Assembly (NCBI GenBank): GCA_945890495.1 | Contig: CAMDCO010000005.1 | Span: 20,528-84,527 of the forward strand | Length of the DNA stretch: 64,000 bases | From: Bordetella parapertussis | GTDB lineage: Bacteria > Pseudomonadota > Gammaproteobacteria > Burkholderiales > Thiobacillaceae | Direction: 5' to 3' | Shown here: piece by piece, positions 38,103-48,927 of the stretch | Numbering within the stretch: the stretch's first letter is position 1 | Layout: the number at the start of each line of letters is the position of its first letter | Made by a program: the position numbers and the translations under genes | The notes under the pieces: model-generated | The model's database searches: none | Told to the model about the DNA's origin: nothing | What the model saw: the letters and a program-made list of their open reading frames with translations, nothing else

Positions 38103-39332
38103 TCAGCTGCGGTATTCGGCATTGATCTTCACATAGTCGTAGGAAAAGTCGCAGGTCCACACGGTGGCGGCAGACGGACCCCGGGCAAGATCGACGCGGA
38201 TGCGGATGTCAGCGTTTTTCATCACGGCCGCCCCCTCGGCCTCGACATAGCGGGCGGCACGACCACCGTGCTCGGCCACTAATACATCCCCTAACCACAT
38301 CCGAACGCCATTTACATCGAGGTCAAGGATGCCAGCATAGCCGATGGCAGCGAGGATGCGGCCCAGGTTGGGGTCGGAGGCAAAGAAGGCGGTCTTGACC
38401 AAGGGCGAACGGCCAATGGCGTAGCCGACCTGTTTGCACTCGGCCTCCGTCGCGCCGCCCTCGACGGCGATCTCCATGAACTTGGTGGCCCCTTCGCCGT
38501 CGCGAACGATGGCCTGCGCCAGTTCGATCATCAGCTCGGTGATGGCGTCGCGCAGGGCCGGGAAGCGGGCATCGCCATCGTCCAGGATGACGGGGGCCGC
38601 CGTAGCGCCGGTGGCGGTGAGGATGCAGGAATCGTTGGTCGAGGTGTCGCCATCGACGGTGATGCAGTTGAAGGACTTGTTGACCGCGTGACGCAGGATG
38701 GCTTCCAGGGCTTCACAGGAGACCGGCGCGTCGGTGGCGAGAAAACTCAGCATGGTGGCCATGTTGGGATGGATCATGCCGGAGCCTTTGGCGATGCCGG
38801 TGATGACGAAATCGACGCCGCCCAGGTTGAGGCGACGGCTGGCCGCCTTGGACACGATGTCGGTCGTCATGATGGCCTCGGCCGCCTGCGCCCAGTTCGC
38901 TGGCTTGAGGTCGGCAATGGCATCCGGCAAGGCGGCGATAATCTTACCGACCGGCAAGGGCTCGAGGATGACGCCGGTGGAGAAGGGCAGGATTTGTTCG
39001 GGTTTGAGGCCGAGTAAATTGGCCGCGGCGATGCAGGTCTCGCGGGCGCGCATCAGGCCATCCTCACCCGTGCCGGCGTTGGCATTGCCGGTATTAACCA
39101 CGAGGGCACGAATGCCAGTCTCGTTATGCAGGTGTTCTTTGCATACCGTCACCGGTGCGGCGCAAAAACGGTTTTGGGTGAACACACCGACGGTCTCTGA
39201 ATCGAGTGCAACACGCATCACCAGCACATCTTTACGGCCGGGCTTTTTGATGCCCGCAGAGGCAATGCCGAGCTCAATGCCAGGCACGGGCAACAGGGCG
39301 GCGGGATCGGGGGCGGTGAGATTAACGGGCAT
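38103..39332 (-). CDS. argJ: Bifunctional glutamate N-acetyltransferase/amino-acid acetyltransferase
   Basis: [22 protein letters not shown] self-cleavage motif; [13 protein letters not shown]. Confidence 0.97.
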   Translation of the reverse strand: MPVNLTAPDPAALLPVPGIELGIASAGIKKPGRKDVLVMRVALDSETVGVFTQNRFCAAPVTVCKEHLHNETGIRALVVNTGNANAGTGEDGLMRARETCIAAANLLGLKPEQILPFSTGVILEPLPVGKIIAALPDAIADLKPANWAQAAEAIMTTDIVSKAASRRLNLGGVDFVITGIAKGSGMIHPNMATMLSFLATDAPVSCEALEAILRHAVNKSFNCITVDGDTSTNDSCILTATGATAAPVILDDGDARFPALRDAITELMIELAQAIVRDGEGATKFMEIAVEGGATEAECKQVGYAIGRSPLVKTAFFASDPNLGRILAAIGYAGILDLDVNGVRMWLGDVLVAEHGGRAARYVEAEGAAVMKNADIRIRVDLARGPSAATVWTCDFSYDYVKINAEYRS

Positions 39333-39367
39333 GAGGCTACCTTACAGAGGATAAGTTCGCGGTAATT

Positions 39368-42300
39368 TTAGCCGTTGCCGCCCGAGTCGGGCATGACAAA
39401 TACTTGGCCGTCGCCATAGAGTAGGGCGGCCTGCACCGGCTGACCCGGATAGATCAGCATGACCGCCGCCCTATAGGCCTCCATCTGCGCTCGGTGCGGT
39501 TCAGAACGACAGGCCAGATCGGCCTCGTTCAATCCGCCCGTCTTGTAGTCAAGGATCCACCAACCATCGGCCTGGCGCACCAGCCGGTCGATACGCCCCA
39601 AGGCCCCGGCTGCATCCACAAAGTCCATTTCATTGCGCACCTCCAAGCACTGCGCCGGATCAAAAAATCGCCGTGCTGCCGGGCTGCTACGCATACGCTC
39701 GCCCGCCTCGGCGACCGCTCGGAAGTCGTCCGCCGACAAGCCCAGGCGTTCGCGCAGGGCAGGCCCCTCAAAATCGTCATGGAGCTCTAGATAACGATGC
39801 ACACGAATACCAAACTCGGTCTCGGCCGCCGGCGGCGCAAGGCGTTCTCCGACGGGCTTCAAGTCTGGCAGGGCCGATAGCCACCGGGGTTCTGTGTATA
39901 GCGTCTCGGATGCGCCATGGCCGGCGGCTTCCCTATCCAGATCCCCGAGGCCCACCTCCAGATCCCCGGGCCCCGCCTCCCGATCTCCCACCAAGGCCAG
40001 CCACGACCCTTCCGGCGGTTGAAGGGCCTTGCCACTCAGCCTGCCGCTGAGCACCAAGACCTGCCGGGCGCGGGTCATGGCCACATAGAGCAGGTTGTAG
40101 CGCTCGCGCTCGGCCAGGGCCGCATCGGCCTCCAGCAAGGCATCTCGGCCATGGCCAAACCACCCCTTCGTACCCATCAAGGAGAAATGGGTCGGGCGCT
40201 CCGAGTCCGGCGGCCAGTCAACGAGGATATCCGGAACGCTACGGTCAGGCTTTTCGTCCGCCTTGATGAGATAAACGATCGGCGCCTCCAGCCCTTTGGC
40301 GGCATGGATGGTCATGATGCGCACCACATCACCCACCGCGACGGGGGCCTCATCCGGCGCCTCGTCGCCCGCCTTGCGGCGCAGGGCGGTCAGCCGATCG
40401 AGAAACTGCGGCAGGCTGGGATAACGGCCACCGCCCTGTTGCAGACCTTGGGCGAGGAGGGCGCGCAGATTGGCCAACGCCGAAGGCGCGCGATCGGGCG
40501 GCAGCGCGGCGGCATAACGCGCCTCCAGATCGGCCTCGTGATAAATCCGGTCGAGCACATCGTGCGGCGGCAGGCGGGTCGCCATCGCTCGCCAAGCCGT
40601 CAACTGGCGGGCCGCGCGCTGCAAGGCATTCGACAGGCCCGGTTGTTCCCGCTGACTTTGTTGCTGACTTTGTTGCAAACGCATCAACCACGGGCCCATC
40701 GGCGCCAACTCCGAGCCATCGCCGTGCGCCAACAGCCACAGATCGGCCTCGCTGCAGCCGTAGATCGGGCTACGCAAGACCTGCACCAAGGCCAGGTCAT
40801 CCTCAGGATTAACCAAAACTCGCAGCAGGGCGAGGACATCCTCAACCTCCAGCGCGTCCAACAGGCCACCCCGCCGACCGGTCAGATAGGGAATATCCGC
40901 CGCGCGAAAAGCGGCCTCAAAGGCCTCCAGACCGCTGCGCTTGGCGCACAACACCAACACATCCGCGTAGCGCGCCGGCCGCCTCCGGATCTGTCCGACC
41001 TCACCAAACTCAACCTCGATTCGGCCTACCACGCCTTGGATATGGACCGCGACGGCGGCGGCCTCATCGGCCCGGTTATCCGGCGTCTCCGCGATGGCCT
41101 CACGCAAGGGATCGCGCAGGCCCTGACGCGGGGGCGTTTCCGGCGCTGGAGCCGTTGGCAAGATTAAACGCTGGCAGGAACCCGGTCGTGACAGCGCATG
41201 GGCCATGTGCGCGGTGAAGCGCGGATAACGTTCGCCCAGCGGCAAGAAGGTCTGGTTAATCCAGTCCACAATAGCGGGCGCGCAGCGGCGGGTGTGGTTT
41301 TCTGCCGCCGTACGCGCCGCAAAGTGGGTCTCAAGAAACTGCCGCGCCGCCTCGAACAAGCGCGCATCCGCCCGCCGAAAACGATAGATCGACTGCTTTG
41401 GATCGCCGACCAGAAAGACCGTCGGGCGATCGCCATCGGCCCCGTAGGCCTCCAGCCAGACACGCAAGATCCCCCATTGCACAGGATTGGCATCCTGAAA
41501 CTCGTCCAACAACAGATGCCGCCAACGCGCATCTAGGCGCGCCAACAGGGCATCGGCATGGTCCGGGCTGTGCAACAGGCGCGCCGCAAACCATTCGGCA
41601 TCCGAGTAATCGAGGCCATCGCGTTGCGCCTTCTGTTGCTGATAATGCGCGGCCAGATCAACCGCCAGCGGCAACCAATGGCCCTGTAGCCAAAGGGCGC
41701 GGACATCGCGCTGGCGGGACAAGGCCTGCTGCAGGGCCTCGGCCAAGAATTCGTAAAGCTCAAAATAGCGCGCCATCCCCGCTGCGCCAAGCCGACCCTC
41801 CATCGCCTTGCTCGGCTTGACGTCCCGATAGGGCTCCTGCTCCGTGCTCAGCAATGCCGCCACGAATGACTCTGGCGCACCGCTATCAATAGCCTGTTGT
41901 AAACGAAGTAATCGCTCACCTCCCCGCACGCCGCCGTTCTTTGCCTGCAAAGGCAAGAACTCCCGGCAGGCCTCCTGAAAGGCCACCGAGTGCACCCGAT
42001 CGGCCAGCGGCTCTTCACCTGCGCGCACCCCCAGCATGGCCGCCAGATCGGCAAGATTCTCTGCCACCGGATCGCCTCGCCCCTCGGCCCAAGCCGACCA
42101 GTCGCTATATACGGGAAGAAACTTGTGCAGGCGCTCCTTCAGGGTTTGCAAGCTGAGATCAGGGGCGGCGAACAGGGCTTGCAGATGCGCATGCAAGGCC
42201 ACCTTGTCCGCGTGGCGCAGGGTCTCCAGCCAGGTCTGCCAAGCCTCATCGATCCGCAGGGCCGTGTCGTCAAGGATCTGACTGGGCACTCGTTCGACCA

Positions 42301-42715
42301 ACGGGGCACGGGCCAGTAAGTGCAGAAACCAGCCGTGAAAGGTCGTGATCATCGGCCCCGGCCGCGCCTGTGCCACCCGCTCCAGCAGGCCACGCGCCCT
42401 CGGCAACGCGGCCTCGGCCTCCGTCAGGGAAAGGCCGCGTTCACGCAGGAATGCCAAGACCTGCTCGTCTGCCTCGCAGGCCAGGTACATAAGCCACTCG
42501 TCCAGCCGCGCCCGCATCTCGCCCGCCGCCTTGCGCGTAAAGGTGATTGCCAACAAGGCGGAGGGCGGTTCGCCCGCCAACAAGAGCCGCAACACGCGCG
42601 ACACTAGAAGCCAGGTCTTACCGCTGCCCGCGCAGGCCTCGACAACAAAACTACCTTCGGGATTGAGGGTCTCGATCGGCGTCACCCTGGACGCTTCTGG
42701 TTGTTCAGTGCGCAT
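39368..42715 (-). CDS. UvrD/AddA-like helicase with C-terminal PD-(D/E)XK nuclease
   Basis: ACAGSGKTWLLVSR Walker A; VFLVGDPKQSIYRFRRAD; C-terminal GRIDRL...ILDYKTG. Confidence 0.92.
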   Translation of the reverse strand: MRTEQPEASRVTPIETLNPEGSFVVEACAGSGKTWLLVSRVLRLLLAGEPPSALLAITFTRKAAGEMRARLDEWLMYLACEADEQVLAFLRERGLSLTEAEAALPRARGLLERVAQARPGPMITTFHGWFLHLLARAPLVERVPSQILDDTALRIDEAWQTWLETLRHADKVALHAHLQALFAAPDLSLQTLKERLHKFLPVYSDWSAWAEGRGDPVAENLADLAAMLGVRAGEEPLADRVHSVAFQEACREFLPLQAKNGGVRGGERLLRLQQAIDSGAPESFVAALLSTEQEPYRDVKPSKAMEGRLGAAGMARYFELYEFLAEALQQALSRQRDVRALWLQGHWLPLAVDLAAHYQQQKAQRDGLDYSDAEWFAARLLHSPDHADALLARLDARWRHLLLDEFQDANPVQWGILRVWLEAYGADGDRPTVFLVGDPKQSIYRFRRADARLFEAARQFLETHFAARTAAENHTRRCAPAIVDWINQTFLPLGERYPRFTAHMAHALSRPGSCQRLILPTAPAPETPPRQGLRDPLREAIAETPDNRADEAAAVAVHIQGVVGRIEVEFGEVGQIRRRPARYADVLVLCAKRSGLEAFEAAFRAADIPYLTGRRGGLLDALEVEDVLALLRVLVNPEDDLALVQVLRSPIYGCSEADLWLLAHGDGSELAPMGPWLMRLQQSQQQSQREQPGLSNALQRAARQLTAWRAMATRLPPHDVLDRIYHEADLEARYAAALPPDRAPSALANLRALLAQGLQQGGGRYPSLPQFLDRLTALRRKAGDEAPDEAPVAVGDVVRIMTIHAAKGLEAPIVYLIKADEKPDRSVPDILVDWPPDSERPTHFSLMGTKGWFGHGRDALLEADAALAERERYNLLYVAMTRARQVLVLSGRLSGKALQPPEGSWLALVGDREAGPGDLEVGLGDLDREAAGHGASETLYTEPRWLSALPDLKPVGERLAPPAAETEFGIRVHRYLELHDDFEGPALRERLGLSADDFRAVAEAGERMRSSPAARRFFDPAQCLEVRNEMDFVDAAGALGRIDRLVRQADGWWILDYKTGGLNEADLACRSEPHRAQMEAYRAAVMLIYPGQPVQAALLYGDGQVFVMPDSGGNG

Positions 42716-43127
42716 GCGCGCCCCATCGACGCAGCCAGACGCGCAGGCGGCGGAAATCATCGCCGGACAGGCTGTCCGGCAGGATCAAAACGCGGCCTTG
42801 CTTGCCCGGCGGTTGTCCGTCCCCTTGCGCCTTAAGGATCAAGGAGCAATACAGCGGGGTGACATGACTGGCCCCATCCACTTGGCAGGCCACCCATGGG
42901 GCGTCGGGCGCAATCCCTGCGCTGTAGTGCAACACCCCATCGGGATCTGCCCGCAAACGATAACCTCGCAAGGGTGGCAACCCGAACAGCGACGCGCCGA
43001 CCAGCATCGCGGCCAAGCCCTGAACGGCCCAAGGCAGTGCCGCCAAGCCGATCGCCAGCCAAGCCAATCCGTGCAGGCCCCACAAGAGGGCGCGCAAGAT
43101 TCGGGAAGGTGCCACTTCAAAGGACAT
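42705..43127 (-). CDS. YgfX/CptA-like membrane protein
   Basis: Two TM segments then basic C-terminus; weak family resemblance only. Confidence 0.5.
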   Translation of the reverse strand: MSFEVAPSRILRALLWGLHGLAWLAIGLAALPWAVQGLAAMLVGASLFGLPPLRGYRLRADPDGVLHYSAGIAPDAPWVACQVDGASHVTPLYCSLILKAQGDGQPPGKQGRVLILPDSLSGDDFRRLRVWLRRWGAHAH

Positions 43128-43152
43128 CCGCTCTCCAGACTCCACCGCTACA

Positions 43153-44640
43153 ATGCCAACACCGCACACCAAGGCCTTTCTGATGCCCACCGCCTTACGA
43201 CGCTCCCCGTGCCTCGCCGCTCTATGCCTCGCCGCTCTATGCCTGGGTCTCCCAGCGCAGGCAGCCTTAACCGCGCCCTTACCCTTACCCATCGCTCAGG
43301 CCCTCGCACGCGCCAACATCCCTGCCGAGGCCGTCGGTCTTTGGGTACAACCGAGCGGCCAGACCGAGCCCAGCCTCATCCATCAAGAACAGCACCTCTT
43401 CAACCCGGCCTCGGTGATGAAACTCGTCACCACCCTAGCCGCCCTAGACCGTTTCGGCCCCGCGCACACCTTCCAGACCGAGGTGTTGGTCGATGGCCCG
43501 ATCCAGAACGGCATCTTGGACGGTTCACTCTATATCCGGGGCGGCGGTGATCCCACCCTGACAACCGAGCGCGCTTCCGCCCTGTTGCGCACCCTGCGCG
43601 CCCGTGGACTGCAAACCGTCCGCGGCGATCTGATCCTAGATGACCAGTATTATGCCCTGAGCCTCCCCAACCCGGCCGAATTCGATGGCGCCGCAGAGCG
43701 CCCCTACAACGCTCCACCAGCCGCCTTGCTATTTAATTACAACACCCTGGCCCTGACCTTTACCCCCCAAAATGGGGGCATCGAGGTCCGCGCCGAACCG
43801 CCTATCTTGACTATCAAGGCGGAGGTACGCCTCGGCAATGGGGCCTGCAACGGGTGGCAGGAACGCCTGAAACCGATCATCCAGGGCCACGAGATTCATC
43901 TGCAGGGTGACTATCCCCTGGCCTGTGGCACACGAACGGCTTGGTTCAATCTACTCCCCCCCGCCGACAACAACCGCCTCCATATCGCCAGCCTGTGGCA
44001 AGAACTCGGTGGCCGCCTCGACGGGCAGATCCGCCACGGGACGACCTCGGAGACCGCGCGAAGCCTCCTCAAGTTTGCCTCGCGCCCCTTGGCCGAGATC
44101 GTGCGCGACATCAATAAACACAGCAACAATGTCATGACCCGCATGCTGTTCCTGAATCTGGGTGCCGCCCAGTTTGGGGCCCCTGCCACCCCCGAAAAGG
44201 CGCAACGGGCCGTCGATGCCTGGCTTGCCCAGCGTGGGCTCACCCTACCGGGACTCGTCATGGATAACGGCGCCGGACTGTCCCGCGAGGCCCGCTTGAC
44301 CCCCGCAGGTCTGGGTCAGCTCCTGCACTGGGCCCGTGCACAGCCTTGGTTTTTCGAATTTGCCGCCTCCTTGCCGGCCTTGGGCATCGACGGAACCCTG
44401 CAAAAACGCGCGTCCCCGCCCCACCTGATCGGCCGCGCCTATCTCAAAACCGGGAGCCTGCGCGGGGTTCGCGCCTGGGCCGGTTATCTACAAGACGGAC
44501 GCCATGCTGGGGCCAACGGATGGCACACCTTGGTTCTGATTCTCAACCACCCCAACGCTCAAGAGGCGGGCCCGATCTTGGACAGCCTGCTGAATACGCT
44601 CTCTCCAGCGGACGAATCTAAACGCCCGTCCGGTGATTAA
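43153..44640 (+). CDS. dacB: D-alanyl-D-alanine carboxypeptidase/endopeptidase (PBP4 family)
   Basis: SVMKLVTTLAAL (SxxK), SNN, KTGSL motifs; signal peptide. Confidence 0.93.
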   Translation: MPTPHTKAFLMPTALRRSPCLAALCLAALCLGLPAQAALTAPLPLPIAQALARANIPAEAVGLWVQPSGQTEPSLIHQEQHLFNPASVMKLVTTLAALDRFGPAHTFQTEVLVDGPIQNGILDGSLYIRGGGDPTLTTERASALLRTLRARGLQTVRGDLILDDQYYALSLPNPAEFDGAAERPYNAPPAALLFNYNTLALTFTPQNGGIEVRAEPPILTIKAEVRLGNGACNGWQERLKPIIQGHEIHLQGDYPLACGTRTAWFNLLPPADNNRLHIASLWQELGGRLDGQIRHGTTSETARSLLKFASRPLAEIVRDINKHSNNVMTRMLFLNLGAAQFGAPATPEKAQRAVDAWLAQRGLTLPGLVMDNGAGLSREARLTPAGLGQLLHWARAQPWFFEFAASLPALGIDGTLQKRASPPHLIGRAYLKTGSLRGVRAWAGYLQDGRHAGANGWHTLVLILNHPNAQEAGPILDSLLNTLSPADESKRPSGD

Positions 44641-44847
44641 TGGCTCTCTAATGCAGCATAACAGCAAACACTTACGCACATTGGGATATACCCTTCGTCC
44701 TCGGCTTCACACAAATACCAAGCCTCTGTCAATTAAATGTAACATATTGTTTTTGCACGATTTAATATTTTGTTCAAATTGTGCGCAAGGGCGTAAGGGC
44801 CTTGATTCGAGAAGGGGTTGAGCGTGTTTAAGTCCTGTTTTGCACAG

Positions 44848-44874
44848 ACTTATCCACAGGATTTGTGGATAAGT
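44848..44874. promoter_or_regulatory. Inverted pair of consensus DnaA boxes (alternatively a weak intrinsic terminator)
   Basis: ACTTATCCACA-ggatt-TGTGGATAAGT, perfect 11-bp arms each holding TTATCCACA; followed by TTTTT. Confidence 0.6.
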
Positions 44875-44952
44875 TTTTCGTACCAGTCGGGTCAAGCAGT
44901 TCGCTCGTCTTCGAAGAATTTACTTTAACTTGGATAGGGTGTTGGCTGGTTT

Positions 44953-47136
44953 ATGACGCAGCGCATTGCACAGGTCGCCATTGACATCCCTCTGGCTCGT
45001 CTTTTTGACTATCGAACGAACGACGCCGAACCCGGCGATGTGGGACGGCGGGTCATCGTACCCTTCGGCAAGGGCCGTGCAGAAAGTTTGCAGGTCGGGA
45101 TTCTGGTCGCCCTCGTGGAACCGGGCGAGCTCGATGATGCTGCCTTAGAGGCGACGCTAAAACCCCTGCACCGCATTGATCGCGACCTCGCTCCCCTGCC
45201 GGTCGATCTGATCGAGATGGCCCGCTTTGCGGCAGACTATTATCAGTTTCCCCTCGGTGCCACCCTGCTAGCGCTCCTGCCTCCCGCCCTGCGCCAGCCG
45301 CGTTTTCGCTTGCCGCCACCGCCCGCCTATCGGCTGACCGAGGCCGGGCGGCAGCACAGCGCGACCCTCAAATCCAACGCCCACGCCCAGCAAGCCTTGG
45401 CGGCCCAACTGGACAGTGGGGCACAACCCCGGGAAGCGCTCAAGCCCTTCAATACACTACTCACCCGCTGGCTCCGGGAAGGCTGGGTGGAGGCCTGCCT
45501 CCCGACGCGCGATAGCACCCCCGCCGTCTCGCCCCCTCTGACCGACGAACAGGCGACAACGCTGGCCTCCCTGCGCCAATCTCATGGCTTCGGGGTCCAT
45601 CTCATCCACGGGATTACCGGCAGCGGCAAGACCGAGATCTACCTGCAACGCAGCGCCGATTTTATGGCCGCAGGTCAACAGGTCCTTATTCTGGTCCCGG
45701 AGATCCATCTCACGCCGCAATTCACCGAGCGGATCCTGCACCGCTTTCCCGATCGGCGCGTCGTCCTGCTACACAGCTTGCTGGCCGATGGCGAACGCTT
45801 GGCGGCCTGGCTGGCCTGCTTGAATGGCGAAGCGGATATTGTCCTCGGCACCCGACTCGCCCTCTTCGCGCCGCTGACCCGCCTGGGCCTGATCGTGGTC
45901 GATGAAGAACACGACACCTCCTATAAACAAGGCGAGGGCCTGCGCTATTCGGCCCGTGATCTGGCCATCTGGCGCGCCCGCCAGTCCCATGCCCAGATCC
46001 TCCTGGGCTCTGCAACCCCCTCGCTAGAAACCTGGCATAACGCCCAACGCGGCCGCTATCAGCGGCACACCCTGGCCACACGAGCCGTACGCGGGGCCGC
46101 CCTGCCCGAAATTCGCCTCGTTGATTCTCGCACCGACCGGCCACGCCAAGGCCTGTCGCGCACCCTCACCGAGGCCCTTGAGGCCGGTCTCAAGCGCGGC
46201 GAACAAAGCCTGGTTTTCATCAATCGGCGCGGCTATGCCCCGGCCCTGATCTGCCAGGCCTGCCAGCATATTGTCGACTGCCCCCGCTGTACCGCGCATC
46301 AAGTCCTCCACCGAGGCCCGCCCGGCGACCGTCTACTCTGCCACCACTGCGGCCATGAGCAGTCGGTCCCGCCGGCCTGTCCGAGCTGTGGCTCGCATGA
46401 TCTGCGTGCGGGTGGACAAGGCACACAACGGGTGGAAGAAACCCTCGCCGAACGCTTTCCCGAGGCACGCATCCTGCGTGTCGATCGCGATAGCACCCGC
46501 CGAAAAGGGGCCTTTGCCGCCATGCGCGAGGCCATCCAGCGCCACGAGGTTGACCTCATCGTCGGCACCCAGATCCTGGCCAAGGGCCACGACTTCCCAG
46601 ACCTCACTCAAGTCGGCGTAATCGGTGTCGACTACGCCTTGCAGGCCCCCGATTTTCGCGCCAGTGAGCGTCTTTTCGCCCAGCTCATGCAAGTCAGCGG
46701 GCGCGCCGGGCGGGCTGAAAAACCCGGCACCGTCTGGATCCAAACCGACTGGCCGCAGCACCCCCTCTTCGTCGCGCTACGCCACCACGACTATGCGGGC
46801 TTTGCCCAGCACACCTTGCGCGAACGACGCGAGTCCGGCCTGCCGCCTTTCATGCATCTGGCCATATTGCGCGCCGAGGCCGCCCACATGACCTCAACAA
46901 TGGCCTTTCTGGAGGCCGCCAAGGCCTGTCTTCCCAGCCCCGACCCCGTCCTTCTGTTCGACCCGGTCCCCGCCCTCATAACGCGCATTGCCCATCACGA
47001 ACGCGCCCAGATGTTAGTGCAATCGACTCACCGCGAGGCCCTGCAGGCCTACCTGCAACGCTGGGTCACGCTGTTAAAAACCCTGCCGACGCGAGGCGTG
47101 CGCTGGTCGCTGGATGTGGATCCGGCCGAATTCTAG
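44953..47136 (+). CDS. priA: Primosomal protein N' (PriA helicase)
   Basis: GITGSGKTEIYL, DEEHDTSYKQ, CQACQHIVDCPRC zinc motifs. Confidence 0.96.
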   Translation: MTQRIAQVAIDIPLARLFDYRTNDAEPGDVGRRVIVPFGKGRAESLQVGILVALVEPGELDDAALEATLKPLHRIDRDLAPLPVDLIEMARFAADYYQFPLGATLLALLPPALRQPRFRLPPPPAYRLTEAGRQHSATLKSNAHAQQALAAQLDSGAQPREALKPFNTLLTRWLREGWVEACLPTRDSTPAVSPPLTDEQATTLASLRQSHGFGVHLIHGITGSGKTEIYLQRSADFMAAGQQVLILVPEIHLTPQFTERILHRFPDRRVVLLHSLLADGERLAAWLACLNGEADIVLGTRLALFAPLTRLGLIVVDEEHDTSYKQGEGLRYSARDLAIWRARQSHAQILLGSATPSLETWHNAQRGRYQRHTLATRAVRGAALPEIRLVDSRTDRPRQGLSRTLTEALEAGLKRGEQSLVFINRRGYAPALICQACQHIVDCPRCTAHQVLHRGPPGDRLLCHHCGHEQSVPPACPSCGSHDLRAGGQGTQRVEETLAERFPEARILRVDRDSTRRKGAFAAMREAIQRHEVDLIVGTQILAKGHDFPDLTQVGVIGVDYALQAPDFRASERLFAQLMQVSGRAGRAEKPGTVWIQTDWPQHPLFVALRHHDYAGFAQHTLRERRESGLPPFMHLAILRAEAAHMTSTMAFLEAAKACLPSPDPVLLFDPVPALITRIAHHERAQMLVQSTHREALQAYLQRWVTLLKTLPTRGVRWSLDVDPAEF

Positions 47137-47190
47137 TAACCCGCGCCAGGGGCTGTCGAGGCTATAATCGCGCAACCTTAAGGCTGCGCC

Positions 47191-48921
47191 ATGACCTATC
47201 TCGATCCCAAACACCAACTTTCCCTTGCCTTTGCCCGCGCCCGTGATCACATTGCGCCCGGCAGCGATGCCGCCATCACCATTGAGCGCCCGCGCCAGGC
47301 CAGCCATGGCGATCACGCCTGCAACCTGGCGATGCAACTGGCCAAGGCCCTGAAACGCAACCCGCGCGAGGTCGCTGCCGAACTGCTTGCCGCGCTCGAT
47401 TCGCCCGTGATCGCACGCGCCGAGATCGCCGGTCCCGGCTTCATCAATCTCTTCCTTCATCCCAGCGCGCGCCAAGCCATCGTCCCGCACATCCTCGCCG
47501 CCGGTGCCAACTTTGGCCGTAGCGCAACCGGTGCCGGACAATCCATCCAAGTCGAATTTGTCTCTGCCAACCCGACGGGCCCGTTGCATGTCGGCCACGG
47601 GCGCGGCGCGGCGTTTGGTGCCAGCCTGGCCAATGTGCTCGACTTTGCCGGCTACACGGTCGCGCGTGAATACTATGTCAACGACGCCGGCCGGCAGATG
47701 GACATCCTGGCGCTGTCCACCTGGCTACGCTATCTGGAATTACAGGGCGAGACGCTGGCCTTCCCACCCAACGCCTATCAGGGCGACTATGTGCGCGACA
47801 TGGCGCGCGGCATTCAGTCGGCCCATGGCGACCGCTACCGCCGCGCCGCTGCCGAGGTTTATGCCAGCGCACCGGATGTGGCAACCGATCCGGATTCGCA
47901 TCTCGATCACCTCATCGCCCGCGCCAAGGCCCTGCTCGGTGCCGATTATGACTTCGTGCACGGCTACGCCCTCACCGAACAACTGGGCGATTGCCGCAAC
48001 GACCTGACCGAATTTGGCGTCACCTTCGATCACTGGTATTCCGAACGCACCCTGCATGACGCCGGGCTGATCGACAAGGCCGTGGCACAACTTCAGCAAC
48101 ACAAGCACATCTACGAACAAGATGGCGCGCTGTGGTTCCGCTCCACCGCCTTTGGCGACGAAAAGGATCGCGTGGTCAAGCGCGACAACGGCATCTACAC
48201 CTATTTCGCCGCTGACATTGCCTATCACCTCAACAAGTTCGAGCGCGGTTTTGATCGTGTCATCGACATCTGGGGTGCCGATCACCACGGCTACATCGCG
48301 CGCGTCAAAGGCGCCCTGACCGCCGCCGGGGCCGATGCCGAACGCCTGACCGTAGCCCTGGTGCAATTCGCCGTGCTCTACCGCGACGGCCAGAAGGTGC
48401 CCATGTCCACCCGTTCGGGCCAGTTCGTCACCCTGCGCGAACTGCGCCACGAAGTGGGCAACGACGCCTGCCGCTTCTTCTATGTGCTGCGTAAATCCGA
48501 GCAACACCTGGACTTTGACCTCGACCTCGCCAAGAGCCAATCGAACGAAAATCCGGTCTATTACATCCAGTACGCCCATGCGCGCATCTGTCGCGTATTG
48601 GCCGCTTGGGACGGCAACCGCAGCGATCTGGCCCAGGCCGATATGAGCCTGCTGTCTGAACCCCAGGCCCTAGCCTTGCTGGAACGGCTGGCCGAGTTCC
48701 CGGCCATGTGCGCCGATGCCGGACGCGATTTCGCACCGCATAGCGTGGCCTACTATCTAAAAGACTTGGCCGCTGACCTGCATGGTTTTTATACGGCCTG
48801 CCAGTTCTTGGTCGATGACGAAGCCCTGAAGAACGCCCGCCTAGCCTTAATTACCGCGACGCAGCAGACCCTGCGCAGCGGCCTCGCGCTGCTCGGCGTT
48901 TCAGCACCGGACTCCATGTAA
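47191..48921 (+). CDS. argS: Arginyl-tRNA synthetase
   Basis: SANPTGPLHVGHGRGA (HIGH-like), MSTRSGQFVTL. Confidence 0.97.
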   Translation: MTYLDPKHQLSLAFARARDHIAPGSDAAITIERPRQASHGDHACNLAMQLAKALKRNPREVAAELLAALDSPVIARAEIAGPGFINLFLHPSARQAIVPHILAAGANFGRSATGAGQSIQVEFVSANPTGPLHVGHGRGAAFGASLANVLDFAGYTVAREYYVNDAGRQMDILALSTWLRYLELQGETLAFPPNAYQGDYVRDMARGIQSAHGDRYRRAAAEVYASAPDVATDPDSHLDHLIARAKALLGADYDFVHGYALTEQLGDCRNDLTEFGVTFDHWYSERTLHDAGLIDKAVAQLQQHKHIYEQDGALWFRSTAFGDEKDRVVKRDNGIYTYFAADIAYHLNKFERGFDRVIDIWGADHHGYIARVKGALTAAGADAERLTVALVQFAVLYRDGQKVPMSTRSGQFVTLRELRHEVGNDACRFFYVLRKSEQHLDFDLDLAKSQSNENPVYYIQYAHARICRVLAAWDGNRSDLAQADMSLLSEPQALALLERLAEFPAMCADAGRDFAPHSVAYYLKDLAADLHGFYTACQFLVDDEALKNARLALITATQQTLRSGLALLGVSAPDSM

Positions 48922-48927
48922 ACCCTC

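Noticed and set aside
39917-41167. 416-aa antisense ORF over the AddA-like gene
   Set aside because: Q/R/H-rich antisense artefact of codon bias; no start context or domain.
44633-44895. Chromosomal oriC at the DnaA boxes
   Set aside because: Only two boxes; the atp/glm block suggests oriC is more likely beyond the right edge. Kept only as a regulatory-site hypothesis.
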